The notes under the pieces: generated by a model | What the model saw: only the letters and a program-made list of their open reading frames with translations | What the model was told of the DNA's origin: nothing | The model's database searches: none | In this document: in pieces, positions 25,886 through 35,352 of the stretch | Numbering within the stretch: the first letter of the stretch is position 1 | Layout: every line of letters begins with the position of its first letter | NCBI GenBank assembly: GCA_947452535.1 | Contig: CANGCM010000004.1 | Location: 30,998-94,997 of the forward strand | Origin: Burkholderiaceae bacterium | Lineage (GTDB): Bacteria; Pseudomonadota; Gammaproteobacteria; Burkholderiales; Burkholderiaceae | Length of the DNA stretch: 64,000 nucleotides | Direction of reading: 5' to 3' | Position numbers and translations under genes: made by a program

Positions 25886-26782
25886 TTGTTTGCGACCTTT
25901 GCTGAGGCTGCCCATGAGCAGTCCCTTTCTGGATTATCGGCGGCCGATCCATTGCTATCCCCGATTGAGGAAGCTCGTGCCAAGCAAGATCTTTATTTTC
26001 AAACTTTGAATCAGAACTTGCCTGAAGTGAGCTCTGTAAAGGATCTCGAGATTAGTGGACCAGTTGGTAATATCCCTATTCGATTAGTCTATCCAATGGC
26101 ATCTGGTCCGCTCCCCTGTATTATTTTTATTAGAGGCTCAGGATTTTGGGCTGGCTCACTTGATTCTCATGCGAGAACGATGCGCAGCCTATCCTTGCTT
26201 AGTAATTGTGTGGTGTGCGCTATTGACTATCGCCGTACACCTGAATTTCAATACCCAACCCAAAGAGATGAGGTCTTGCAACTTATTTCTTGGCTAAAGC
26301 AAAATGGTAACCAGTTTGGTATTAGCCAAAAGTTCGCATTGTTTGGAGAATCTGCAGGGGCAACGATCGCGCTCTCTTGCGCACTTTCTTTGAGGGATAG
26401 AGGTGATCAAGACATCTCTGGGTTAACGCTGTTCTATAACAATGCTGGCGGCCCAAATCCAACTGCTAGAGCCTACTCGCAATGGGTTTGGAAGCAATAT
26501 CTTGGTCACGATGGATTATCAACAAATTCAAATGCAGTGCCGCTCTTGGATGATCTGCATGGTCTTCCGCCTGTCTGGCTTGGAGTTGGCGAGGATGACC
26601 CATTAATGAAAGATACCCTTGAAGTGAATAGCAAAATTATTGCTTCCGGCGGAAAGTCGACTCTCGTAAGTTACCCAAAACTCCCGCATGCTTTTGTGAT
26701 GTATAGCGGCACCTTAAAGCCTGCTTATGAGGCGCTTGAAGCGGCCGCACTTGCATCTAAAAATTTTCTGAAGCACTCATAG
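25886..26782 (+). CDS. HSL-type alpha/beta hydrolase (esterase-like)
   Basis: 298 residues. The start is TTG; AGGAG 5 bases upstream supports it. The elbow reads FGESAGA, the acid is likely the Asp of GVGEDDPLM and the base the His of LPHAFV, a full triad of the hormone-sensitive-lipase family. The oxyanion motif, usually HGGG, is RGSG here (IFIRGSGFWAG), which could change activity. It is first in a plus-strand operon that reaches at least to 34488. Ester or lactone hydrolysis of an imported compound is the likely role. Confidence 0.87.
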   Translation: MFATFAEAAHEQSLSGLSAADPLLSPIEEARAKQDLYFQTLNQNLPEVSSVKDLEISGPVGNIPIRLVYPMASGPLPCIIFIRGSGFWAGSLDSHARTMRSLSLLSNCVVCAIDYRRTPEFQYPTQRDEVLQLISWLKQNGNQFGISQKFALFGESAGATIALSCALSLRDRGDQDISGLTLFYNNAGGPNPTARAYSQWVWKQYLGHDGLSTNSNAVPLLDDLHGLPPVWLGVGEDDPLMKDTLEVNSKIIASGGKSTLVSYPKLPHAFVMYSGTLKPAYEALEAAALASKNFLKHS

Positions 26783-26824
26783 ATAAAATTCACGCAAGAT
26801 CAATACTTTATTAAGGGAATCCTA

Positions 26825-27412
26825 ATGGAACGTTGGACACCAACTCAAGAAGAGATGAAATCTCGGATTGCGCGCTTTAAAGAAGTAGCTTCGGTAAAAA
26901 AATTACATCTAGAGGAAAAAGGAATTCCTCCTGATGTCCTAGAGATGATTATGGCTAAGACTACGCGCAACATTATGTCGCCAGGACCTCTGCCGGGTCA
27001 GTTATCGCCAAAGCCAGCTGTTGAAGGCGGTGATTCTGGGGTCTTCCGTCTTGGTATTGCAACTTGCCCCCCTAATCAAGGTCCAGGACTGCATGTCCAT
27101 TACTACACCCATGAAACTTTTATGGCGCTAACAGGGAAATGGGAAGTGCAGTGGGGTGATCATGGTGAAGAATCCGTAATACTGGATCACCTTGATTTAA
27201 TTGCAGTGCCCCCCCGTGTAACCAGACGATTTATTAATCGCTCAAATGAAGATGCGCATCTGATGGTCATTATTCAAGGTCAGCGAGAAGAGTTTGATGA
27301 TGTAGATCGAGTCCCTGAGACAGCTGAAGCTATTGCAAAAAAATATGGCCAGGGTATGGTCGATAAATTAGAGAATCTGGGTTGGAAATTTACGATTGGA
27401 AGGGAGCTCTGA
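26825..27412 (+). CDS. Cupin-domain protein
   Basis: 195 residues. A single cupin core in the second half: GPGLHVHYYTHETFMALTGKW gives the HxH...E metal-ligand pattern, followed by DLIAVPPRVTRRFINRSNEDAHLMV as the second motif. The N-terminal 60 residues are helical and charged. Cupins of this type are metal-dependent dioxygenases, isomerases or sensors. It lies 42 bases after the esterase; its stop is one base before the ATG of the next Bug gene, so the two are coupled. Confidence 0.85.
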   Translation: MERWTPTQEEMKSRIARFKEVASVKKLHLEEKGIPPDVLEMIMAKTTRNIMSPGPLPGQLSPKPAVEGGDSGVFRLGIATCPPNQGPGLHVHYYTHETFMALTGKWEVQWGDHGEESVILDHLDLIAVPPRVTRRFINRSNEDAHLMVIIQGQREEFDDVDRVPETAEAIAKKYGQGMVDKLENLGWKFTIGREL

Positions 27413-27413
27413 A

Positions 27414-28433
27414 ATGAGCCTAAATGATCGCGCAGATACAAAACGTAGATTAGTTATCAAAGGTGTAGGAGCAGCCTTAACAGGAATGGCGACTGGATAC
27501 CCAGTTGTTTCAGGCGCTCAGTCATCCTACCCAAACAAACCCATTCGTATTGTTATCCCATTTGCTGCAGGTGGAACTTTGGATGTTGCTGTCCGCCCCC
27601 TCAGTCAACAAATGTCAAGCATTCTTGGTCAGAACGTCTATCTGGATAATCGCGCAGGCGCAAATGGAGTGATTGCCGCAGAATATGTGGCTAATGCACC
27701 TGCGGATGGTTATACCCTGATAGCGACGTCAGCCTCTTTTGTATTAAATCCAAGTATTTATAAAAACCTCAAATATGATGTGCTGCAAGATTTCACGCCA
27801 ATCTCCGCACTAATGCAAGGGGTCGGCTTTGTTGTGATTGTTAATAGCGCAGTGCCCGCTAATTCGCTGCAAGAGCTGATCGCTCTAGGTAAAAAAAGTG
27901 GTAACAATATGACCTATAGTTCGCCCGGCATTGGAAATACTATCCATATTGCAAGTGAACTATTTAATCAAAAGGCCGGCACCGATTTTTTACATGTTCC
28001 TTATAAGGGTAGCGCTCCATCCCTAAACGCCATTCTCTCTGGGGAAGCTCAAATAGGCATCATGCCTCCAGGCATTGTGATGCAATTTATTCGTACTGGA
28101 CAGTTAAAGGCTTTGGCATTTACAGGCAAAAAACGCTTGTCTGATTTGCCGGATGTACCAATTATGGCGGAGGCTGGATTAAATGATTTTGTCTTTGAGG
28201 GTACGTGGATGGGCATGCTTGGGCCTAAGGGTCTTTCGCCAGCCATCGTCAATCGTTTGCACCAGGCTGTTACTAAATCGATCCAGCAACCCGCATTAAA
28301 ACAATCCTGGGCTAGTGGGGTGTCTGGATATGTGGCTGATGGCAGCACTCCGGTTGAGTTTGCAAAACAGCTCAAGGATGATGTGCGTCGTTACAGCGAC
28401 ATCATGAAAAAAATCAATATTCAACCTAGCTAA
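27414..28433 (+). CDS. Bug/TctC-family solute-binding protein with Tat-like signal
   Basis: 339 residues from the ATG at 27414 (AGGGAG 7 bases upstream); the track start is an unsupported TTG inside the cupin gene. The leader has KRRLVIKGVGAALTGMATG, a twin-arginine pattern. NKPIRIVIPFAAGGTLD, LDNRAGANGVIA, PADGYTLI and HVPYKGSA follow. It is the second Bug protein of the window with an apparent Tat leader, the other being at 560-1558. Lying between a cupin gene and a ThDP-enzyme gene, it is an integral part of this operon. Confidence 0.92.
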   Translation: MSLNDRADTKRRLVIKGVGAALTGMATGYPVVSGAQSSYPNKPIRIVIPFAAGGTLDVAVRPLSQQMSSILGQNVYLDNRAGANGVIAAEYVANAPADGYTLIATSASFVLNPSIYKNLKYDVLQDFTPISALMQGVGFVVIVNSAVPANSLQELIALGKKSGNNMTYSSPGIGNTIHIASELFNQKAGTDFLHVPYKGSAPSLNAILSGEAQIGIMPPGIVMQFIRTGQLKALAFTGKKRLSDLPDVPIMAEAGLNDFVFEGTWMGMLGPKGLSPAIVNRLHQAVTKSIQQPALKQSWASGVSGYVADGSTPVEFAKQLKDDVRRYSDIMKKINIQPS

Positions 28434-28456
28434 TCACTAATCCTCAAGGAAGAGAA

Positions 28457-30133
28457 ATGTCGAACAAGATGACTGGAGCAAAGTACTTTGCAAAACTATT
28501 GGAAGCCTATGGTGTTACCCATATTTTCTTTATGGACGCAATTTTGCGTCGCGCTTTGGCAGAAGTAGAAGATACAAAAATCGTGCGCGTACTTGGTCAC
28601 TCAGAAAAAGGGGTTGGCTATATGGCTGATGGTTATGCGCGGATTTCTGGTCGTCCAGGAATTTGCATGGCGCAGTCTGTTGGTGCAGCCAATTTAGCTG
28701 CTTCCATGCAGGATCCCTATCTTGGTCATTCGCCTGTGATTGCCTTGACGGGTAGGCATATTGCAGCAATGCAATATCGCAATTCTTATCAAGAAGTGGA
28801 GCATGGCCCGCTATTTACGCCAGTGACTAAATTTCACGCACAAATGGAGGTTGTCGAGCAAATGCCCCATTTGATTCGCCAGGCATTCCGTGAAGCGACA
28901 ACTGCCACTCCAAGGCCGGTTCATCTTGATGTTGCTGGATTTACTGGTGACGCATTAACGCCTCTAGAGCTTGATGCGGATCTTTCGGTTGATGATTGCC
29001 ATACCAAGTTTCCAGCCTTCAGGCCTGCGCCTGATGTTGGCTCAATTGATCGCGCGGTAAAAGCAATTCAAGTTAGCAAAAAACCGATCATCATTGCTGA
29101 TCGTGGCGTCATTATTTCTGGTGCAAGGGATGCTCTAAAGGCGCTGGGAGAAAAAATTCAAGCTCCGATTGCCGCAACGCTAGATGCTAAGTCGGCTATC
29201 TTGGAAACGGATCCTCTCTTTAGGGGGATGGTCGGCTTATATGGTCGCAGCTGTACTAATCACATAGTAGATGAAGCAGATCTCATTATTTATGCTGGTA
29301 GTAATACTAGTGATCACACTACAGCCAATTGGAAGTTACCAAAAATGGGTACTCCAATTATTCAGATTGATTTAGATCCTGTTGAGATTGGTAGAAATTA
29401 TCCGGGTACGATTGGCATCCAGAGTGATGTAAAGCAAGGGCTAGAAGTGCTAAGCAGTAAAGCGGTGGCTGCCAAACGTGATGAATGGCTTAAGCATACT
29501 CAATCTCTGGTGGATGATTGGAAGGCTCAAATGCATAAAGAGCTGACTCGGACTGAGATTCCAATGCAACCACAGAGACTTTGTCATGAACTCACTAAGG
29601 TGCTTCCGAGCGATGCAATTTTGGTTGCCGATACTGGATACTCCGCCCTTTGGACTGGAAATTTAGTAGATATGCTTCATCCAGGTCAAACCTATATGCG
29701 CGCAGCGGGTTCATTGGGGTGGTCTTTTCCTGCCTCCATTGGTGCAAAGGCAGCGGCTCCTAAGAGGACTGTAGTTTGCTTTACAGGCGATGGTGGCTTT
29801 TCATACCACTTGCCTGAACTTGAAACAGCTAAACGCATGGGCTTAAATGTGATCGTGATTGTGAATAACAATGAATGTCTGTCGCAAGGCGTGAAGAATC
29901 TCAATATTGCTTACGGTAATAGGCCTGAAGGACGCAAGGCTGAATGCTATGTTTACGAAAAAACAGATTTTGCAAAGATTGCACAGGCATTTAATTGCTT
30001 TGGTACTACCGTTGAAGATCCCAAGGACTTTAAGGCTGCATTTGATGCAGCAGTAGCGAGTAATTTACCTGCCGTGATTGACGTTAAAACAGAGTTTGCT
30101 TATCAAGCTCAAATGGCCTGGGTACCTGCGTAA
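28457..30133 (+). CDS. ThDP-dependent enzyme (acetolactate synthase/benzoylformate decarboxylase superfamily)
   Basis: 558 residues in three domains. The N-terminal pyrimidine-binding domain has LGHSEKGVGYMADGYAR with the activating Glu (E50). The central domain starts near 200. The C-terminal domain carries the ThDP/Mg motif GDGGFSYHLPELETAKRMG ending in NNN. The family includes acetolactate synthase, oxalyl-CoA and benzoylformate decarboxylases and sulfoacetaldehyde acetyltransferase. I see no sign of FAD-specific or acetolactate regulatory-subunit partners, so a catabolic 2-oxoacid decarboxylase or carboligase is more likely. Its stop overlaps the start of the next gene by one base (TAATG). 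Confidence 0.9.
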   Translation: MSNKMTGAKYFAKLLEAYGVTHIFFMDAILRRALAEVEDTKIVRVLGHSEKGVGYMADGYARISGRPGICMAQSVGAANLAASMQDPYLGHSPVIALTGRHIAAMQYRNSYQEVEHGPLFTPVTKFHAQMEVVEQMPHLIRQAFREATTATPRPVHLDVAGFTGDALTPLELDADLSVDDCHTKFPAFRPAPDVGSIDRAVKAIQVSKKPIIIADRGVIISGARDALKALGEKIQAPIAATLDAKSAILETDPLFRGMVGLYGRSCTNHIVDEADLIIYAGSNTSDHTTANWKLPKMGTPIIQIDLDPVEIGRNYPGTIGIQSDVKQGLEVLSSKAVAAKRDEWLKHTQSLVDDWKAQMHKELTRTEIPMQPQRLCHELTKVLPSDAILVADTGYSALWTGNLVDMLHPGQTYMRAAGSLGWSFPASIGAKAAAPKRTVVCFTGDGGFSYHLPELETAKRMGLNVIVIVNNNECLSQGVKNLNIAYGNRPEGRKAECYVYEKTDFAKIAQAFNCFGTTVEDPKDFKAAFDAAVASNLPAVIDVKTEFAYQAQMAWVPA

Positions 30134-30699
30134 TGACAATATCACCAAAACGTTTTGCACCCATTCCTCTTGAGGAGATGACTCAAGAGCAGAAGATTGC
30201 CGCAAATGAGTTAATTAATGGCCCGCGCGGAGGAATTCGGGGGCCATTCAATGCGCTCTTACGTAATCCAAAGTTGGCTGATCGTGTTCGTCAACTCGGT
30301 GACAGTATTCGTTTTGAAAATTCTCTCCCTGCAGCGTTAAGAGAGTTTGCAATTTTGATCACAGCGCGATTCTGGTCAGCAAGATATGAATGGCATGCCC
30401 ATAGCAAACTTGCTCTGGAGCTAGGAATCAGTCAAGAAGCTATCGATGCAATTGGCGTGGGCGAGGTACCTAAAAATCTCACCGAAGATCAGGCCCTCAT
30501 TTATCAATTCTGTTCGGAGATTCTGAACGATAAAGATATTAGCGATGCAACTTATGCGGCAAGTGTGGCAAGATTTGGCGAGCTTACCGTGCTCGATATT
30601 TTGGCTACTACCGCCTATTTTGGATTCGTCTCCGTCATACTGAATGCCATTCGCCAGCCTGTACCTGAGGGCGGGATTCAAATGCCGTCGCTGAAATAA
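30133..30699 (+). CDS. Carboxymuconolactone decarboxylase (CMD)-family protein
   Basis: 188 residues. The CMD core is visible as LREFAILITARFWSARYEWHAHSKLALELGIS, followed by a second helical pair with TVLDILATTAYFGFVSVIL. The AhpD-type CxxC pair is absent (EWHAHS), which places it with 4-carboxymuconolactone-decarboxylase-like members rather than peroxidase reductants. In the beta-ketoadipate pathway CMD acts just before an enol-lactone hydrolase; here an alpha/beta hydrolase gene follows directly with a one-base overlap. That parallel is suggestive only. Confidence 0.87.
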   Translation: MTISPKRFAPIPLEEMTQEQKIAANELINGPRGGIRGPFNALLRNPKLADRVRQLGDSIRFENSLPAALREFAILITARFWSARYEWHAHSKLALELGISQEAIDAIGVGEVPKNLTEDQALIYQFCSEILNDKDISDATYAASVARFGELTVLDILATTAYFGFVSVILNAIRQPVPEGGIQMPSLK

Positions 30700-31493
30700 T
30701 GGGCTTTATAGAACTTGGGCAGGATTCCAAATTATTCTACTCAGTAGATGACAACACCAATCCATGGGAAGAGCCTGAAACCATCATTTTTGTCCATGGC
30801 TATACAGAAAGCACTGAGGCGTGGCGTTGCTTCATTCCCCATTTCTCTAGAAACTTTCGTGCGGTTCGATTTGATCAAAGAGGTTTTGGTCGCTCGGGAG
30901 CAGTTGAGCAGTCTTTCCATTATTCAACTGAGCTCTTGGTGAATGATTTATTCCAACTCATTCAAGCAGTATCACCAAACAAACCGGTACATTTAGTAGG
31001 AGGCAAGAGCGGTAATATTTGCGCTATTGCAACTGCTCTAAAGCACCCTCATCGGGTGAAGACCATCTCTATGGTGAGCCCTGCGATCAAGGCTCCAGAA
31101 TCTTCAGGATGGCTAGACCATATTGATCAGAATGGAGTAGCTAGCTGGGCCAGATGGACAATGGGGGCAAGGCTGGGTAGCAAGATGCCTAAGGAGGGAG
31201 TTGAGTGGTGGATCAATCTCATGGGGCAAACCGCTAGCAGCACAACTCATGCCTATCTGAGATGGGTGTCAGGTATTAACTTGGAAACAAGCTTGCATGC
31301 GTTACAGCAACCCATATTGATTGTTGGTAATGAATCACAGCGTCGGGGACGTGCTCAGTTTGAGCAATATGCCAACGCAATACCAAACTCTGAGCTCGTC
31401 ATGATTGATGTCGATGGCTACCATACGGGCGCCGTTGCGCCCGATCAATGCAGTCAAGCCATCCTTCGCTTTCTGGCAAAACATCCTATTTAA
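30699..31493 (+). CDS. Alpha/beta hydrolase (PcaD/MhpC-like)
   Basis: 264 residues. IIFVHGYTESTEAW gives the HG oxyanion motif, RFDQRGFGRSG follows, and the elbow reads GGKSGN, where the last small residue is Asn rather than Gly. The likely base is the His of DGYHTGAV. Size and layout match enol-lactone hydrolases and C-C hydrolases. It is tightly coupled to the CMD-like gene before it and 11 bases before the next Bug gene. Confidence 0.86.
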   Translation: MGFIELGQDSKLFYSVDDNTNPWEEPETIIFVHGYTESTEAWRCFIPHFSRNFRAVRFDQRGFGRSGAVEQSFHYSTELLVNDLFQLIQAVSPNKPVHLVGGKSGNICAIATALKHPHRVKTISMVSPAIKAPESSGWLDHIDQNGVASWARWTMGARLGSKMPKEGVEWWINLMGQTASSTTHAYLRWVSGINLETSLHALQQPILIVGNESQRRGRAQFEQYANAIPNSELVMIDVDGYHTGAVAPDQCSQAILRFLAKHPI

Positions 31494-31504
31494 AAGCGAA
31501 TGAA

Positions 31505-32479
31505 ATGAAGTGTATCTATCGAAATATTTTTTGCTATAGCTTGATTATTTTTGGCTTACTATTTGTGCCGCATGCAAATGCAGTATTCCCTGACCATCCA
31601 ATTCGCTTGGTTGTTCCCTCGGGTGCTGGTGGCATCACTGACAGCTTGGCGCGCCTATTAGCTACAGAGCTGAGTCAAAATTTAGGTCAGCAAGTTTTTG
31701 TGGAAAATCGACCTGGTGCTAGTGGTATTGCCGGCACCCAATTTGTTGCTAGTTCGCCTCCTGATGGCTACACACTTTTAATGGTGTTCCCTTCTCACGT
31801 ATCCAATCCCTCATTATTTAGCAAACTTCCTTACGACACCATTAAGGCTTTTGCGCCCATCTCCATGGTGAGTAATGTCTCGATGGTTTTTGTGGTGCCA
31901 AAAGATTCCCCGGCTAATAACATCAAAGAATTCATACTCTATGCAAAATCCAATCCTGGGAAATTAAATTTTGCAACAGTGGGCAGCGGTAGTTTGGGGC
32001 ATCTTGGGGCTGAACTATTTAATTCAATGGCAGGTACCTCTATTGCCCATATTCCTTATAAAGGGAGTCCTCAGGCAATGACAGCATTAATCAGTGGTGA
32101 GGCCAATATGTATTTGGTTGCATCCGCTAGTAGCGCGCTACCACTCATTAATGCCAAGCAAATTAAAGCCCTGGGTGTTAGTACAAAAGAGAAGTTACCC
32201 ATTTTGCCAAATACCCAACCCATCTCTGAAACTGTTAAGGGTTATGACGTACAAGGTTGGAATGGAATTATGGCGCCAGCTGGAACATCGCCAGAGATCA
32301 TTGAAAAGTTAAATAAGGCAATTATTAAATCCGTTGCCTCTGAAGAGTTCGCAAAAAAATTACGTCAAGAGGGTGCAACTGGGTTTACTAGCACACCGGC
32401 AGAATTTCAAAATCTGATTATGAGAGATATTGCGAAATGGGCGAAGGTCATTAAGAATGCAAATATACAATTAGATTAA
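31505..32479 (+). CDS. Bug/TctC-family solute-binding protein
   Basis: 324 residues from the ATG at 31505; the track start lies inside the preceding hydrolase gene and would add 19 residues before the signal. The Sec signal ends PHANAV (about residue 23). DHPIRLVVPSGAGGITD, VENRPGASGIAG, PPDGYTLL and HIPYKGSP are present. The ribosome site is weak, as expected for a gene coupled to one ending 11 bases earlier. Confidence 0.92.
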   Translation: MKCIYRNIFCYSLIIFGLLFVPHANAVFPDHPIRLVVPSGAGGITDSLARLLATELSQNLGQQVFVENRPGASGIAGTQFVASSPPDGYTLLMVFPSHVSNPSLFSKLPYDTIKAFAPISMVSNVSMVFVVPKDSPANNIKEFILYAKSNPGKLNFATVGSGSLGHLGAELFNSMAGTSIAHIPYKGSPQAMTALISGEANMYLVASASSALPLINAKQIKALGVSTKEKLPILPNTQPISETVKGYDVQGWNGIMAPAGTSPEIIEKLNKAIIKSVASEEFAKKLRQEGATGFTSTPAEFQNLIMRDIAKWAKVIKNANIQLD

Positions 32480-32543
32480 TGTGCCCTAAATAAGCTTGTA
32501 ATTTATAGTTAGGCATAAAAAAATATTTATAGATGGAGGAAAT

Positions 32544-33515
32544 ATGTGGCAATTAAGAATGCAAGGTGTGCTGGCCTGCCTTATGTTACTGATGATTCAG
32601 GGCGTTCATTCAGCAGAGTCTTCCGATAAGAATGTAAGATTAATTGTGCCGCTGGCTCCTGGTGGAATAGCAGACATTACTGCGAGACCATTAGCAGTTC
32701 CCTTATCTAGGGAGCTGGGTCAGTCAGTGATTGTTGAAAATAAAATTGGCGCTGGTGGAGCTATAGGGATGGCTTATGCGGCAAATCAAAAGCCTGACGG
32801 AAATACTCTATTGATGGCCTTGTCTAGCATCTTGATTATTCCAGAGGCAGATAAAGTATCGGGTAGACCGCAGTCTTATACGATGGCCAATTTCACTCCG
32901 ATTGCTTTGGTTAGTGCTGATCCTACTGTTCTAGTGGTTCGAGCTGATAGCCCGTGGAAAACCGTAAATGATTTAATCAGAGATGCTAGGGAAAACCCCA
33001 AAAAATATTCCTATAGCTCTTCCGGAATCTATGGGACTACCCATGTTGCACAAGCCATGTTGTGGCAGGCTGCTGGGGTAGACCTTTTGCATGTTCCGTA
33101 TAACGGAGGTGGCCCATCTTTGACGGCCTTGCTAGCTGGGCAGGTTGACGTAGTAGCTCAAGCCCCTGGAACTGCCGCTGCACAACAAAAAGCAGGAACG
33201 GTTCGATATCTAGGTACCTGGGGGGCTGACCGCTTAAAAGCATATCCAGATTTGCCGACAATGAAAGAGCAGGGCTATGATGTTGAGTTCTATATTTGGT
33301 CTGGCTTATTTTCTCCAGCAGGCTTGACTCAAGAAAAATTGGTGCAATTACGTAGGGCCGCTAAAAGTTCAATCAATGATCCTGGATTTATCGCTGCAAT
33401 GGGCGGCATGAATACTCCTATCAAATACCTTGATGGCCCTGATCTTGAAAAATTTATTTCTCAAGATCAAAAACGCTTAGCTACTGTAATTAAGAATATG
33501 GGTAAATTAGAATAA
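32544..33515 (+). CDS. Bug/TctC-family solute-binding protein
   Basis: 323 residues. GGAGG lies close to the ATG, and a Sec signal ends GVHSAE (about residue 24). KNVRLIVPLAPGGIAD, VENKIGAGGAIG, KPDGNTLL (N in place of the usual Y) and HVPYNGGG follow. It is the third Bug gene of the operon and lies 64 bases after the second, so different ligands, or a recent local duplication followed by divergence, should be considered. The FAA-hydrolase gene follows after 13 bases. Confidence 0.92.
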   Translation: MWQLRMQGVLACLMLLMIQGVHSAESSDKNVRLIVPLAPGGIADITARPLAVPLSRELGQSVIVENKIGAGGAIGMAYAANQKPDGNTLLMALSSILIIPEADKVSGRPQSYTMANFTPIALVSADPTVLVVRADSPWKTVNDLIRDARENPKKYSYSSSGIYGTTHVAQAMLWQAAGVDLLHVPYNGGGPSLTALLAGQVDVVAQAPGTAAAQQKAGTVRYLGTWGADRLKAYPDLPTMKEQGYDVEFYIWSGLFSPAGLTQEKLVQLRRAAKSSINDPGFIAAMGGMNTPIKYLDGPDLEKFISQDQKRLATVIKNMGKLE

Positions 33516-33528
33516 AAAGGATGTTGCG

Positions 33529-34488
33529 ATGAAGTTAGTCAGATTTTCAAAGAAGAATGATCCTAATACTATTTTTTTAGGTGTTCAATTAATGGATGGT
33601 GTTGCTCAAATACACCTTCCTGTAGATGATGGCCTGCTTTACTCAGGAGATATGGCCGGATTAATTAAGCTATCCAATGAGGGGAAAATCGATTTACGAG
33701 CCATTCAAAAAGATATTGTCTCGAATACTCAAAAGACATATCCTTGGGAAGAGGTTCGCTTGCTCGCCCCAATGATTCCAAGCACTATTCTTTGCTCCGG
33801 AAGTAATTACCACTCACACAATAAAGAGAAGGCGAATGCCCCTTTATCAGGAAAAGAGCCAGAATTCTTTGTGAAAACGGGGGATTGCGTAGTAGGTCCT
33901 AATGAATCAATCATCTTTGATGCTTTGTTAACCGAGAAGTTAGATTCTGAAACTGAATTGGCCATTGTGATTGGTAAACCAGGCAGACATATTCCTGTGG
34001 AGTCCGCCTTAGACCATGTTTTCGGTTACACCATCGTTAATGATGTGACGGCGCGTGATCGTCAAGTTCGTTTCAAGCCAGACGGCAGCACTTGGTATGA
34101 GTTAGGTAGAGGCAAAGCATTTGACTCCTCAGCACCATTGGGTCCTTGTATTGTTACTTCAGATGAAATTAGGGATCCACAAAATTTGCATTTGAGAACT
34201 CGGATTAATGGAGAACTTCGCCAGTCAGGAAATACTAAGGATATGATTTGGTCCTGCGCAGAACTTGTTCACTTTTTCTCAATTAATTTCACATTACGCC
34301 CTGGCATGGTCATTATTACTGGTACTCCAGCAGGCACTGCCTGGTCATCAGATAAATCCTTGGGTGGGAATTGGATCCCATCGGAGGATGGTGAAAAGTT
34401 AATTCCCGCAAAGGACTATAACCGCCCTGGCGATATTGTTGAATCTGAGATTGAAGGAATTGGTGTTCTGATTAATCCGGTGGCTTAA
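33529..34488 (+). CDS. Fumarylacetoacetate hydrolase (FAA)-family enzyme
   Basis: 319 residues. The C-terminal catalytic domain begins near residue 80 with ILCSGSNYHSHNKE. The metal ligands are the ExE of SETELAIVIGK and the Asp of GYTIVNDVTARD; RPGMVIITGTPAGTAW closes the active site. Family members hydrolyse or decarboxylate 2,4-dioxoacids, 2-hydroxyhepta-2,4-dienedioate, acylpyruvates and oxaloacetate. It is the last enzyme of this operon and fits a final cleavage giving central metabolites. Confidence 0.9.
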   Translation: MKLVRFSKKNDPNTIFLGVQLMDGVAQIHLPVDDGLLYSGDMAGLIKLSNEGKIDLRAIQKDIVSNTQKTYPWEEVRLLAPMIPSTILCSGSNYHSHNKEKANAPLSGKEPEFFVKTGDCVVGPNESIIFDALLTEKLDSETELAIVIGKPGRHIPVESALDHVFGYTIVNDVTARDRQVRFKPDGSTWYELGRGKAFDSSAPLGPCIVTSDEIRDPQNLHLRTRINGELRQSGNTKDMIWSCAELVHFFSINFTLRPGMVIITGTPAGTAWSSDKSLGGNWIPSEDGEKLIPAKDYNRPGDIVESEIEGIGVLINPVA

Positions 34489-34595
34489 CGGATGGTTTGG
34501 TAAAAACTTTAGGGTAAATGGAGGTAGCGAATTGTGAAAAGATTGAGGTGTAATAGCCTTAGTTGCCTCTTCGCCTTTTAAATCTAAATCCAATC

Positions 34596-35333
34596 ATGTT
34601 CGAATTAGTACTGATTAATGCCCTTTTAGGTTTCCTGGGCTTCCTTGCTGGAATTTTCGGTGGTGTCATTGGATTTGGCACCGCCATTATTCTGATGCCT
34701 GCATTGGTTTATTTTTACGGCCCAATTCAAGCAATTCCAGTGATGGCAATTACTGCAACCGTAGCGAATCTATCCCGTGTATTTTTATGGTGGCGCCTGA
34801 TTGATTGGAAGGTCTGCTTAGTTTATAGCGTAACCGCTATACCCGCTGTTGCATTAGGCGCTAATACTCTGGTATCCCTTAATGAGACCTTGGTGCAACT
34901 CATACTCGGCCTTTTTCTGATCGCGCTTATTCCGGTGAGGCGTTGGATGCGCAAGCAAAATTTTACTTTGCGCTTATGGCATATGGCACTTGTTGGTCTA
35001 TTCATTGGTTACCTCACGGGTATCGTTGCTACTACCGGGGCAATTAATACGCCATTCTTCTTGGCATATGGCCTGAGTAAAGGGGCTTTTCTGGGTACAG
35101 AAGCTACTAGTACTTTATCCATCTTATTTACCAAGGGAATCGTATTCCACCGCCTTGGATTACTAGACTCTACATCCACAGTTCAAGGTTTAATGATTGG
35201 CTGCTTTGTTCTATTGGGCTCTATTTTTTCTAAAAAAATTGTTCTAGCGCTCTCGGAAAAACAATTTTTGCAATTGATGGAGTTAGTGATGTTGACTTCT
35301 GGCGTCCTAATCATCGTTATGGCTTTTAAATAA
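34596..35333 (+). CDS. TauE/SafE (TSUP) family membrane exporter
   Basis: 245 residues from the ATG at 34596, which gives the usual N-terminus (MFELVLINALLGFLGFLAG). The track start at 34563 is TTG with poor support. The family motif GIFGGVIGFGTAIILMPALVYFYG appears in the first repeat, and GIVATTGAINTPFFLAYG in the second, with about eight spans. TSUP proteins export organosulfur compounds, sulfite or organic anions. It follows the FAA gene by 107 bases and may end the operon. It is convergent with the LysR gene, 19 bases away. Confidence 0.88.
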   Translation: MFELVLINALLGFLGFLAGIFGGVIGFGTAIILMPALVYFYGPIQAIPVMAITATVANLSRVFLWWRLIDWKVCLVYSVTAIPAVALGANTLVSLNETLVQLILGLFLIALIPVRRWMRKQNFTLRLWHMALVGLFIGYLTGIVATTGAINTPFFLAYGLSKGAFLGTEATSTLSILFTKGIVFHRLGLLDSTSTVQGLMIGCFVLLGSIFSKKIVLALSEKQFLQLMELVMLTSGVLIIVMAFK

Positions 35334-35352
35334 CTTCTGAAGTATTTTTTTG

